From Ambrosia x helenae (lineage: Eukaryota > Streptophyta > Magnoliopsida > Asterales > Asteraceae): a stretch of 64,000 bases of DNA. The position numbers were made by a program, and so were the translations under genes. The stretch is from the NCBI GenBank assembly GCA_030844895.1, contig CM061228.1, forward strand, positions 40,159,963 through 40,223,962. The letters run 5' to 3'. A model generated the notes under the pieces. It searched no databases and was not told the DNA's origin. It saw only the letters and a list, made by a program, of their open reading frames with translations. Numbering within the stretch: position 1 is the first letter of the stretch; every line of letters begins with the position of its first letter. Positions 45,778 to 57,373 of the stretch are shown here, in pieces.

Positions 45778-45975
45778 ATGTCTCCACGTCGTAGCACTCG
45801 CAATAACATTGGTGAAAACCAAGAGGAAAGTAACAACAACCACAACACCAACCACAACAACAACAAAAACAACAAAGGTATTGATGCCCAACTGACTGCA
45901 ATTATTCACAACCCTGGTAATTATGCTATAAATGTGGAAACCCAAATCACTTCCGTAACCGATGCCCTAAACTAA
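45778..45975 (+). pseudogene. C gag remnant with an out-of-frame zinc knuckle
   Basis: An ATG at 45778 opens MSPRRSTRNN, matching the G2 gag start, and runs as an Asn-rich frame to 45975. In another frame, 45924-45965 encodes a CCHC zinc knuckle (CYKCGNPNHFRNRC). The capsid core and the sequence between have been deleted, and the knuckle is no longer in frame. It cannot make a functional Gag. Confidence 0.8.
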
Positions 45976-46454
45976 ACAGAGATCAAGACCCTCCAGCTAC
46001 CTAACCGCAAGACTCACCATTTGACTATTGGTTGCTTTTATTCTATGTATTGACGTTATTCAATTCAAGTAATAAAATTCTAGTATTATCATAACATCGG
46101 TGTGCATGCTTGTTTGAATGTGAATTAATTGCTATATCTACTTGCTTACTTGTACAACAAATAGTTGACTACCAAACAATCCATTTAATGATGAGAGCGG
46201 TCATCATGTCTTTCCAACAGTCGGGAGAGGCCCTACCACCTACTCAACGACTGGTGGGGACTATCAGACCTGCTCAACAATCGGTAAAGTCGTAAAAGGA
46301 CACAAAACCCTAATGTAAGGTGAATTGGTAATTACGGTCCGGAACGTAATCACGAATTTACAGGTACGTTAAGGTAGTGTGGAATTTTATCAAGGTTTCA
46401 GGTAGTTGACCAATTGTAACCCTGGTTTTCTCTTAACTTCGGGACGAAGTTCCT
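45976..46454 (+). other. C interior, non-coding
   Basis: No gag or pol similarity. The stretch holds an isolated short repeat-like passage (CAACAGTCGG/CAACGACTGG/CAACAATCGG, 46216-46285) and ends with ACTTCGGGACGAAGTTCC, an inverted repeat shared with G2 at 15674-15691, just before the polypurine tract. Confidence 0.55.
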
Positions 46455-46469
46455 AAAAGTAGGGGAGAC
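46455..46469 (+). other. C polypurine tract
   Basis: AAAAGTAGGGGAGAC directly precedes the 3' LTR; one base differs from the G2 tract. Confidence 0.88.
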
Positions 46470-46804
46470 TGTAACACCGCAAAATTTTTCCCAAATTCTA
46501 AACGTACTTTATATATATATATATATTTTTATTTTAACGTTCATTATATAACGTGCCTAAGTTTTTCCTACCACGCAACTTATATATATATATATATATA
46601 ATAATAATCATAATAATAATAATAGTAATAATAATAATAAAAAAAAAAATTTTCAGATTTTTTTAGTAAAAAAAAAACACAGATTTTATTATTTAGAACT
46701 AGTAAACCCAACCCAACCCAACCATACCTTTGTTTCCTGAAGCCCAGGCCCATCAGCCGGCCCACCCAGCCAAGCCCAACTCTCCTACCCCTTTACCTTT
46801 AATT

Positions 46805-46884
46805 AAAAAAAAAATAGTGGTTTGTGCCGGGTCTCGAACCCGAGTCACTCCACACTCATACACACGCACTAACCAACTACTCCA
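46805..46884 (-). promoter_or_regulatory. tRNA-like module, leftward, in C 3' LTR
   Basis: Copy of the 5' LTR module: A box 46884-46873, B box 46840-46830 and T run 46814-46805 on the - strand, all unchanged. Confidence 0.55.
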
Positions 46885-47531
46885 CACCCTTCCATTTGAT
46901 ATAAACCCAACGTATATTATATTTATGCACACATTAACCCTTCCTTGTTCCTCCCTGTGGACGTGCACAGCAACAGCAGCGATGATAATAATTATTTTTT
47001 TTTTCTTTCTTTTGACCCTTTAATTGGCTTAATTAACTCATACTAATTATTGTTTGACTTGGACTCGTGAAATCCGGCCATCTTTGACTCGAGAATACCT
47101 ATAATTACAATCAATTATAACCAAATTTAACCAAAACGCGTCAAACATTAAACAAGGTCAACGATTTGCCAAATTTATGATCCAGACTCGATCACTATAA
47201 ATTGAAGGTTGCTGAACCTTCTAATCTCGCCGAACATCATCTCTCAACCTCTAATTCTTACTTAAAAACCCTCTGTGTTGATTAATTGATCACGCTTTGA
47301 CCTTGTTGGTTGACCGAGCATTCGTGATCAAAACAAGTTTGTAAGTCCTATATTTTTTATGGGTTTTGTTAATCAGAACCTACACAACATTAACCCCATG
47401 ATTAATTGGGTTAATGTTGTGTAATTCAATTTATTGTGAAATCTAGGGTTCATACTAATAATTTGGGGAAGATAAATGATTGTTCTTTATATTAAATATT
47501 TTCGAAACTGAAATGAAACAAGCCTGTTGAC

Positions 47532-47620
47532 CAGACCAGATGGTTTGATGGTTGTTGAAAAACCATTGAACCGCCCTGTGAGGCAAGGTTCGATTCCCAT
47601 GCCCTACAAAATATTTTTTT
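47532..47620 (+). promoter_or_regulatory. tRNA-like module, rightward, in C 3' LTR
   Basis: Copy of the 5' LTR module: A box 47532-47543, B box 47587-47597 and T run 47614-47620, unchanged. Confidence 0.5.
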
Positions 47621-50600
47621 AACAAATTCTTATATATTATGCATATATATTATGTCTAATATGTGTAAAAAAAATACTAAACATGGTTTATAAATCCTAC
47701 AAAATTTATTTTAAGTTATTCCTATGATAAAGTTTAATACCCAACTTTTAGTTTTTCAAAAATCTTTTATTTATTATCTATAATAAATAAATCAAGTTTA
47801 ATCCATTTTATTTATAAAAATCCATTAAAATATCAAAACGATCTTATTAATTTCCACAAAAATTATCCTAAGTTTTTATAACATTAAACTTTACTGAAAT
47901 AATTTTTAATTCAGTAAAATCATTTATTTTATATTTTTAATCAATTTTTGTTAGTTTTAATCATAATTAAATCATAATAAATCCAATTTTCATCATTTTT
48001 GCACCAAAATTTTATACAAATTATTTTTAACCATTTAGAACAGAAATATGATTTTTAAAATAGAAATTCTTTAATTTTAGTATTTTTGAATATTAAAGTT
48101 AAATATTGGCTATTCATAATAAATAGATTTAATAATCTATTTTAAAGAAAATAATTTTATAAAAATTATTTTTACACTTTAAACACATTCTTGTAACCAT
48201 CTTAAGTTTAAATTTCATAAAAAGATTTTTAGTTAATTATTTACTAAATTTCTCTCAATTGGCGAATATTTTTAATATTAATCAAACGAGCAATTATTCC
48301 CAATTCGAAGCCCTAGAAACTTATACATTTGTAGACTTGGTAGACTTAGACATATTTATTACCTTATTATAGGGTGATACTTGATACATTTGGTCAACAC
48401 ATTTCTCAACAGATATAACATTTTACCAAGGTGAGTTTTACATAGCCCCTTTTCAATTTATCACCATTTTTGGGGTGAAACATGTTTACAACATCATCAT
48501 TGCAATTCAATCATCAATGTGTCTATGTGTTTTCTATGTTGCATTATGTCTTGAGCATGATTAGAGTAAGCACCATTCTAGCATAATCATTAACATTGAT
48601 CAGCCGGCGGTATACATTGATAGATCTATTGGACTGACAATCCCACCCGGATACGTGCCTCCTACAAAGGTTACGTGGGTGTTTGTTATCGTATAACATA
48701 TTGGACCATGAGCGTATGGTATGTATCATTTTATAACAGTCATCAGGGTTGATTATGCACTCGATTTATTTCTAGTATGTTCTCACATATGGACTAGATT
48801 GACATGACACATGAATTGCACATCATTCTTACTCAATTATCAAAAACCTATGTAATTCTCACCAACTTTTGTTGACCCAAAAACATTTTCAACTTAACAT
48901 GTTTCAGGTTCTATTTGCTTGAAGATTTGTATTGATGCTTGAAGATATGTGTATAGTTTCAATCAATTTGATGTACAAATTCTAGAACATTTGTATGTAA
49001 GTTATTTAAAATCATTTATGAAACTTATTGTTCACCATGAGCTACTGAACAATCATCAATACGTGACATCCCGATGTTTCCGCCATCGGTTGGGGTGTTA
49101 CAACAAACAATGTTGGTGAGTTCACTAAGTAAAGTAAATGAGTATGTAACTGCGCTGGTTTCCAAAACCACATAAACAAGTAATTGAGTTGATTCCAAGA
49201 ACCGTGTAAACACTAGTTCATCGTATGTCAAGGGTAGCTAACCCATTCATGATAACTAACACCGATATACTGAATTGCTAAAGAACGTGTAGTCACAAAT
49301 GTGAGCTGCATGCCTTACATCATTGCCTATCAACAATGATAAAATCTGTTAAGTTATAGTTCACTCCCACGCTCCCCGAGCCGGTGTGAGGTTTGTTAGA
49401 CCTAATAGCGCTATCAACTAATAACCCGCTTGCCATAACCCGACAACTCATTCGGTATGTGAAGGACTTACAGATGATAGAGTTGGTTTAGTTCATCAAG
49501 GACACAGTTTGCGAACTAGCAAAACCCGACTCACACAAGGAGTCAAAAACCGACACACACAAGGATCCATAGCATCCCAACCCGGGATGTGTAAGTAGTT
49601 CCAAACCGGACTAGAAAAGTTAAGTAGGTTGTCTCAACCCAAGACGCATGCTTTTGAGTAAAGAGTAGTGAAACTCACCTTAGGTTGCACGTGAATAATC
49701 CAAATTCCTCAAACAGAAATGAGCTACCGACTCCCTATTACAAATGTCACTAGGTGAGTATATGTGCATAATCAACACACCATACAACTCGTTTGTCCAA
49801 GACTTTTAAAGTTCAAACCGTGTAGTGACACCTAATGACTCTACATGCACAAGTAAGTCCTACGTATCCCGTTGGTGATCATATTGATTATTATCAGTTT
49901 AATACCTCATACACATCTCATATAAGTATTCATGCAAGTTCATGTCAAATACATACCATATAAGACTCCAAATAGTCACGTAAACATCCCTTACACAATC
50001 TGCGTTTTCAGGCAGATTGTACGCTGTGAAAAACGAATTATTTAAAATACTTAACGAACGAATTAAACTCCCAAATTTTTACTGAATATTCATTGGGATT
50101 CATTTGATAACCCATATTTTTTTTGTCTCACAACCAAACACAAAAATTATTAAAATTCGTACAAAACAGCTATGTCCAGAAAATTTCCACAGCAGGTCAG
50201 TTTAGTACAAAAATTCCCACAAATTGTGTATTCACCCAAACGAGGTGAATCCAATTGGAAAAGCCAAGTTTTCCAATCTTGACCTACTGTCCAAATTTCA
50301 TAACTTAACCCTTTGTAAATCTCGAGTTATGACCGTTTAAAGTTGACCCAATTTATAATTCCGAAAATCTGATATGACCTTTAAACTTATAAAATCATGA
50401 ATACATATCAAAACAAGTCCAAAACGCATGATTTTAGACTTTTTGAAAATCTAACATCATAAGTTATGTTTTAGTATCAGAAAACAATAAGATTACACAT
50501 GTTAATCACCCTATAACAGCCATACAAGTCGTTACAGATAATCTGCCAGAAATCAGAATTTTAACAACATGACTCTTATAAACCCTAATCATCCTTAATA

Positions 50601-51526
50601 ACCCACAATCATGCAATAAACTCATATTAACACAACAAAATCCATATTATCACGTTTAACCTCTGATTTTTATGTACCATGTGCTCTAGATATGATTTTT
50701 ATCAACAATACTCGTTAACATACATAACAAACATCCAAGATATCATACACATGTTGATTTGCGATTTTAACATAAGTATTTCTTAGGGTTTTTTACAACT
50801 TTTCCAGCCTTAAAACTTATCATACAACACATAAAATATATACCTTGAATCGCTTAAGTCCTTAAAACTCCAAGATAGCATCCAAATCCCTTGAACTTGT
50901 AAGGAATTGATGCAAGATTGAAAGTGAAGAAGAGGGTACACCCTCTTGAAAACCCACGGCGCAAATGGAGGCTAGGGTTTGTGTTTTTTTTTTATTATAA
51001 ACATAATACACTAGGGTTAAGATCATGGGCCAAAGTTTCGGGTTTATGGGCCTTTTCTTGATTAACGGGCCCGTTAATACGGTTTTAATCCCGAGAATAG
51101 TCTCGATAATATTATTCATACTAACTTATGTAAAAACTATTGTTTTTATCATCTCATAACATATTACTCATAGAGTGCACGTAATTTGCATGGTTTACGT
51201 ACTAACTATCAGTTAAGCAGTAATTCGCATAAACACGTAATTCACATAAACATGTTACTTCACGTTCATCATATTTCAATTGTACACATTATCATGTATG
51301 CTAGACAAATCACCAACGTTCGGGATACAGGACTCGTGTGTGCATTGTGATGATAACTTTACTTATTATAATGTAACATATGTTATTATCACATAACATA
51401 TGTTATTACCCTATAACATGTAGGAAGACCTTCCTAACTAACCCTAGTGAAGTGTTTAGTCATGTATGCACGTGCAAGTTAACTAGAGTTTAGTTAAAGT
51501 AGGAACCTGAAAATGCGGGTGTCACA

Positions 51527-52790
51527 TCACAAATTCCACTAGATTGTACCAACTATACAATCGTTGTGTTAAGTCACAGATTTCACTAGATTGTACCAAC
51601 TATACAATCCTAGTGTTAAGTCACAGATTCACTAGATTTTACCAACTATACAATCGTAGTGTTAAGTCACATATTTCACTAGATTGTATCAACTATACAA
51701 TCATAGTGTTAAGCACAGATTTCACTAGATTGTATCAAGTATACAATCGTAGTGTTAAGTCACAGATTTCACTAGATTGTATCAAGTATACAATCGTAGT
51801 GTTAAGTCACAGATTTCACTAGATTGTATCAACTATACAATCGTAGTGTTAAGTCACAGATTTCACTAGATTGTATCAACTATACAATCGTAGTGTTAAG
51901 TCACAGATTCACTATATTGTAACAACTATACAATCCTAGTGTTAAGTCACAGATTCACTATATTGTATCAAGTATACAATCGTAGTGTTAAGCACAGATT
52001 TCACTAGATTGTATCAAGTATACAATCGTAGTGCTAAGTCACAGATTTCACTAGATTGTATCAACTATACAATCGTAGGTTAAGTCACAGATTTCACTAG
52101 ATTGTATCAACTATACAATCGTATTGTTAAGTCACAGATTTCACTAGATTGTACCAACTATACAATCCTAGTTTTAAGTCACAGATTCACTAGATTGTAC
52201 AAACTATACAATCGTAGTGTTAAGTCACAGATTTCACTAGATTGTATCAACTATACAATTGTAGTGTTAAGCACAGATTTCACTAGATTTATCAACTATA
52301 CAATCGTAGTGTTAAGTCACAGATTTCACTAGATTGTATCAACTATACAATCGTAGGTTGAGTCACAGATTTCACTAGATTATATCAAATTTACAATCGT
52401 AGTGTTAAGTCACAGATTTCACTAGATTCTACGAACTATACAATCGTAGTGTTCAGCATAGATTTCAGTAGATTGTATCAACTATACAATCGTAGTGTTA
52501 AGTCACATATTTCACTATATTGTATCAACTATACAATCCTAGTGTTAAGCACAGATTTCACTAGATTATACTAACTATACAATCGTAGTGTTAAGTCACA
52601 GATTTCACTAGATTGTACCAACTATACAATCGTAGTGTTAAGCACAGATTTCACTAGATTGTACCAACTATACAATCGTAGTGTTAAGCACAGATTTCAC
52701 TAGATTGTATCCACTATACAATCGTAGTGTTTAAGCACAGATTTCACTAGATTATACTATCTATACAATCGTAGTGTTAAGTCAAGGTTT
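51527..52790. repeat. 47-bp hairpin satellite, main block
   Basis: About 27 tandem copies of a 46-47 bp unit (consensus around GTCACAGATTTCACTAGATTG, then TATCAACTATACAATCG and TAGTGTTAA). Each unit contains GATTGTA and its complement TACAATC separated by 7 nt, so every copy can form a 7-bp hairpin. Copies vary by single bases and one-base gaps. It lies in D's interior near the primer-site side. Confidence 0.95.
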
Positions 52791-53197
52791 TGATAATGCT
52801 TTTAGCTTTACTGTTCCCCAGATTGTTTGACAATTCTCCCGGATTACATGACTTCACGAGTCGTGTTAATGAAGATTTTATATGTCCTTTTCCCCATGAA
52901 GCAGTCCTTGTTATATGGAAAGTATGCGTGTGGGTCCTGAAAAGCCCATTGCACCATGTGTTTAACACTTACCTAGCCAGGGTAAGCAATTCGCACATGA
53001 TACAATAATCTCCACGAGATCGTCACGACACTTTCCAGGTAACAATTTCCGGTTACCCGGTTATTCCTATTTGATTGAATCATTATCCAATCATCGTGTT
53101 TAACGAAATTTATTAGTTTAATAATCATTTAAATGTGACTACTTATCGGGAGCGGTGATCATGCCATGAACCGAACGTGAATTTCATGTAACCTTGT
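52791..53197 (-). other. D leader side of interior, non-coding
   Basis: Sequence between the satellite and D's primer site. Short frames on both strands are not supported by any recognisable domain. It probably represents the remaining leader of D. Confidence 0.5.
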
Positions 53198-53209
53198 GCT
53201 TTGATACCA
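53198..53209 (-). other. D primer binding site
   Basis: On the - strand TGGTATCAAAGC lies two bases after the LTR end (GTCTTACA). It matches the Met-tRNA primer site with one change from the G2/C site. Confidence 0.8.
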
Positions 53210-53211
53210 CT

Positions 53212-56052
53212 TGTAAGACCCGTCCCGACTAGACAGATTTAAACTCAAAGTTAATGATAATAGTCAGATTAAATTTACGAAAGAACTTAAACTTTCACAA
53301 ACTTATGCTTGACCATTAGTGTGTCAAGCCCATGAACTGTTTACGTTTCATAAATTATGAGTGCAAAATATTTGATAAATGTTTAGAAACCCATCACAAC
53401 TATTAAAGTTCTTAAAAGTCTAGCGGAAGCGTTAAAAGTTTAAATTTGCATTGCGTTCGGTTCTTCGCGCGGCCATGATCCTTGCTCCACCCCCTACTAT
53501 GTCCAAACCTAGCATTAACCACATTAAACATGGTTAGTCAATTAGCAATTGAACTGTCAAGTTGGTTAAACGGTTTACGATTGGCTTACAGCACAACAAA
53601 TCTACATGTACCGACAAATTCGCATACACCAATGATTTACTATATCCCAAGGATCTTCCCCCCCCCCCTTTTGTTTTTACAAATCTAGAGGATCTTTCAT
53701 TTGGTGACCAGAGGATCTTTCATCCGGTGACCAGAGGATCCTTCATCTAATGACCAAAGGATCCTTCATCTAGTGATTAAAGGATCCATCTTTACAAATC
53801 CAGAGGATATGACCAGAGGATCTTTCATTCGGTGACCAGAGGATCTTTCATCAAGTGACAAGAGGATCCTTCATCTGATGACCAGAGGATCCTTCATATA
53901 GTGACCAGAGGATCCTTCATCTGATGACCAGAGGATCCTTCATCTGATATACCAAAGATTTTCATTTCACACCACAGATTTGCATATACGAAGATTGGCA
54001 TACATACAGCCAATAACTAAGACCTTCCCACCTTATAATCAATCCGGTTTACTACTTATTAGTCACACATAATGAGTATCGCATAAGTGACCCGTTTGCT
54101 TGCATAATCAAGTGACACCTCCAACTAAGGTTTGTTCCTCGACATGCCATACATATGGTCTGAATAACCATATATGTAGCTTGCACACCTTCAAATAAGG
54201 TTGTTAACATAACGGATTCGCGTTCCACCCGCCAACGGTCCAGTTGACCATTTGCAGGTCAATTTCAAGCATTGCTATCATCATGTTCATTTCAAGGATT
54301 ACAAGGAACACCATCTAGTCCTACTAACTAAATGGAGGTTCTATGATCCATTAATGAACACCAATTCTAATTAATAGCACATATGCCCAACAAATGACCC
54401 GTTTGACTATTCTTGGTCAACCTCAATCCTCTTACTTAGGATGGGGTTGCCAATACTCATCAAATCGCCTAATTACAACAAATGACCCATTTGACTATTC
54501 TTGGTCAACCTCAATCCTCCAACTAAGCAATGGGATTGCCAATACTCATCAAGGTCATTCACTTGTTTGTTTTACAATAACAAAACACCAATACAACTAG
54601 TTAACAATTAATATGGACGATTTCCCATCTAACATACAATTTAGCTATCTTAGTCATAGGATGTCTTATTTACCCAAACTCCACGGTCATGTCAAATGAC
54701 CCATTTGGATTTCTTGGTGCACCATAACCTTTAACTATGGTCAAGCCTCACCACTACTCTCCTAATGAGCCTTTTTTTTATTGTTATCATGCATCCACCT
54801 TCAAATAAGGTGAGTGCAAGTCTATTTACAACCTAGTGTATACACAATTGTATAGTCTTCTAAGAAACTGCCAAGCCTACCTTAATATTGTACAACTTAC
54901 CAAGCTTAAGTCATAAAATGACTTACGAATATGACCCGTTTGACTTTCTTTGCTTAATTAACATTGCATCCACTCTCAACTAGGATGGTTGCAATTCAAC
55001 ACAACTTAATATAAACACTAGTGATTCAATGAATCACTATGGACATGCTCATACACATAATTACAATTCATCTATTTTAAGTCATAAGATGACATACCTT
55101 AAAGAGCATCCCTTTTTGTTCAATTACCCTTGCGTCTTGATCTCCCGGAGATCCACTCGAAACATCTATTTGGACAATTTCCATTATATCATTAGAAGTA
55201 AGTTAAATCAATCTTAAGTTCATATTCTTGAGGTTCATTGACCCCTCGTATTAAAGCTTGTACCCAAGCGTATCCAATGACAATGTCTAGCCACAATTTG
55301 GTCACTTAGACATTTCATCGAATACTTGGTGTGCATCCTTTTTCTTGAATAATTTTCATGGTTAATTCATGTCTAAACAATTACCATTCAACTAATTTAT
55401 CATCTCATGCCACAATTTGGTGAAACACATATTCAAGTTAACAAAACCTTGTCTCATGGCATCCTATAACTCATTTAGACAAGTGGGTTTCCTTCAAGTG
55501 CAAAACCCACTTCTCCTAGGAACTAATTTCACAATTATTTATGTGTTTAGCATAAATTATGTTAAAACCCTCTCAAGGAAGGTTCCTATAAACTCAAATA
55601 ACATCTAGATGCCAACAATTTCAACATTCTAACCTAGCTCAATTCTTGCATATTTCATAACTTCACCTAGAGGCTTTGAAACTGAAAATAGACACTTACT
55701 TATTGTAGAGGAGGCCTTAGATGATTAAGAAGAACCACATGCACCCTAAACACCCTTGATCCAAGCTTGATTTTGTGAAATCTTCCTGGTTTAGGGTTTG
55801 AGTGTGTGTTTTGTGTGTGTGTGTGTATATCGATCTACTGATGTAGATCAATGTATACACCTTTTGTTTTATGAGCCCCCTTAATTTAAGTATTGGATGA
55901 TTACATATTTGGCCCCTCTAGTTCTAAGTTTAGTTGGTAACCTTAATTTCTAACCTAGATAGTGCCACATTCATATAGCTTTCATATTTTTATTCAATAC
56001 TTACTTACGTGTAGTAGCTTAATTAAGCGAAACGGAGTTTCGGGTTATTACA
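53212..56052 (-). repeat. D 5' LTR (right copy)
   Basis: 2841 bp, homologous to 37409-40242 throughout. It carries the GGATC-core tandem array at 53686-53946, a poly-C run at about 53658 and a GT microsatellite near 55807. Its TATA-like box reads CATAAAAC on the - strand, so it differs from the left copy at the first base. Confidence 0.93.
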
Positions 56053-56600
56053 GTTTACCTCCATTCACAAGAACTGCCATTGTCCCATAGGAAAGGACAC
56101 AGTCATTTGCACTAGCAATGGACCCGTGAACCACCGTGCCAAACAAGGCCGCAATGGTATTAAAAACCTCCTTGTCCCACATCTGAAGTGGAACTCCAGT
56201 AAGTTTTAGCTAGGCTACTCGTTCGAAAAATAGCTGCTGGCCGGACCACCTAACCATGTCGTGGAACCAACCACTCCATAACTCCTTTTTTCTGTAAAAA
56301 AAACTCATCTGCAAGCCCTGTGCCGAGGAAGGTAAGCATAACCTTCATCCCAACAATGTACCTAAGGGACACATCTTTTTCTCCTTGGCAAGTAGGCATC
56401 TGTCATCTTACCACATAGACCGAATTCCTTCCATAACATCCCGAGGGTGCAGTTACCTGGGAGGTTGGCTACATAGAAGGTAGTGATATCTTCTCCTAGC
56501 TGTTGATGATGTTGGTTGGATGGTTGTCGTGTAGTATTCCTTCTCCTTCGCCGTGGCGTTTCCCATTCTTCTTCGTTCTCTTAGTAGATAACTTAACCTC
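56053..56600 (-). pseudogene. LINE ORF1, N-terminal part with RRM-like domain
   Basis: On the - strand an RRM-like start (TTFYVANLPGNCTLGML, near 56490-56430) follows an Arg-rich N-terminus. A segment VFNTIAALFGTVVHGSIASA runs toward 56053, where D interrupts it. Stops and frameshifts are present. Together with 36490-37403 it forms the RNA-binding ORF1 of the LINE. Confidence 0.75.
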
Positions 56601-57256
56601 TTATAGGAAAATGTGTGGTAATTCTAAACATTAGTAGATGATGTGTCGGAGATCATTGACGAATCCCCAACAAGGGTCTTTTGAACATACTATTGGCCAA
56701 TGTTATAAAAAATGGTAAATACCGGCCGGTTATACTAGTATTACCGTTTTCGAATGAAAATCCGGTACGAAACACTCTGGTAAATATGGTTCAACCGGTT
56801 GAATCATTTTTTAATCAAATCAGGTATAATTAAAAAAATTGGTTTTTAAATCATTGTTATTGGCCGTTAATATTGCTTCTTTGTTCTACCGGAATATCTG
56901 TCGTTGACCGGTAATATCGACACTTAACTTCACCCAACATCCGTAAGTAAAATTTCCCTAATTTATAGTGTTTTAAATGTTTAACGACATTAGATTTATA
57001 AATTCACAACTAGAATTTTAGATGGAGAGTGATGATGAGTGAATGTGCCAATAAATAAAGAAGACCATGTGATGTCTCCTTCCTTTTTACAATCGCCATC
57101 CCTTCATCCATCACATAGGCCCCTTCTACAATAAAAAAGCCTAACATGCCAGGTGCAAAAGCAACATTTTATCTTTTATATACACTCATTAATTAAAAAC
57201 CAATAAAAAAATATTAAACAATTCCTCTATAAGAAAAGAAGTTGATACAATAACAG
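56601..57256. promoter_or_regulatory. Upstream region of the BLT-like gene
   Basis: Non-coding. 56730-56920 has several CCGG-containing pieces (ACCGGCCGG, TCCGGTAC, AACCGGTTG, GACCGGTAA) without clear repeat structure. A TATA box (TATATACAC, 57177-57185) lies 100 bp upstream of the main ATG. Confidence 0.45.
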
Positions 57257-57373
57257 ATGATGATAACAACAACAACAAATAACAATGACCATGATCAATA
57301 CAAAAACAACCTCATCTCCAACTTGGAAACTATACGAAAATCCATTTTACATTTCTCCTCAAATCCACCATAA
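57257..57373 (+). promoter_or_regulatory. Overlapping upstream ORF of the BLT-like gene
   Basis: Two adjacent ATGs (57257 and 57260) open a 38-codon frame that overlaps the main start at 57285 in another phase and stops at 57371-57373. The uORF start has C at -3 and the main start has A at -3, so leaky scanning would favour the main ORF. A regulatory role is inference. Confidence 0.4.

Larger units (their letters stand above)
42602..49102 (+). mobile_element. C: small non-autonomous relative of G2
   Basis: 6501 bp with LTRs 42602-45231 and 46470-49102, Met-tRNA primer site (45235-45247), a 1.24-kb interior and a polypurine tract (46455-46469). Flanked by ACAAA. The interior has only a gag start and one zinc knuckle, with no pol. 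Its leader, gag start and polypurine tract match G2. The LTRs differ by only a few bases and microsatellite lengths, so insertion is very recent and must have used enzymes supplied by another element. Confidence 0.95.
46470..49102 (+). repeat. C 3' LTR
   Basis: 2633 bp and nearly identical to 42602-45231. Visible changes include CCGCGCAAC/CCACGCAAC, microsatellite lengths and several one-base run changes. Confidence 0.95.
42290..51526 (-). mobile_element. Solo LTR of the G1 family, split by C
   Basis: Read on the - strand it starts TGTGACACCCGC (+ 51526) and matches the G1 LTR through its end region at + 42290-42596. There it contains the same GCTTCCGCA, AACGAACTAAATGG and TGGCTATGGG stretches as G1 6800-6930. 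The last 35-40 bp of the LTR, up to TGTGACA, are missing at the left junction. No internal region is attached, so this is a solo LTR. C interrupts it at 42602-49102. Confidence 0.82.
37409..56052 (-). mobile_element. D: large non-coding LTR retrotransposon derivative, host of nested elements
   Basis: LTRs at 37409-40242 and 53212-56052 (2834 and 2841 bp) flank 12.97 kb and the whole is flanked by GTTTA. On the - strand the LTR reads TGTAATAACCCG...GGTCTTACA. A primer site matching Met tRNA (TGGTATCAAAGC; + coordinates 53198-53209) follows the right LTR, and a polypurine tract (AAGGGGGGTAGACT; 40243-40256) precedes the left one, so the element runs right to left. After subtracting the nested solo LTR and C, about 3.7 kb of its own interior remains, mostly tandem repeats. 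No gag or pol is found, so it is a LARD-like non-autonomous element. LTR divergence by eye is around 4-5 percent, older than G2 and C. Confidence 0.92.

Noticed and set aside
51527..52790. CRISPR-like look of regularly spaced 47-bp units
   Set aside because: The units are tandem without unique spacers, and the sequence is plant nuclear DNA.
40243..53211. A hidden gag-pol in element D
   Set aside because: No protease, RT, RNase H or integrase motif was found on either strand outside the nested C and solo LTR.
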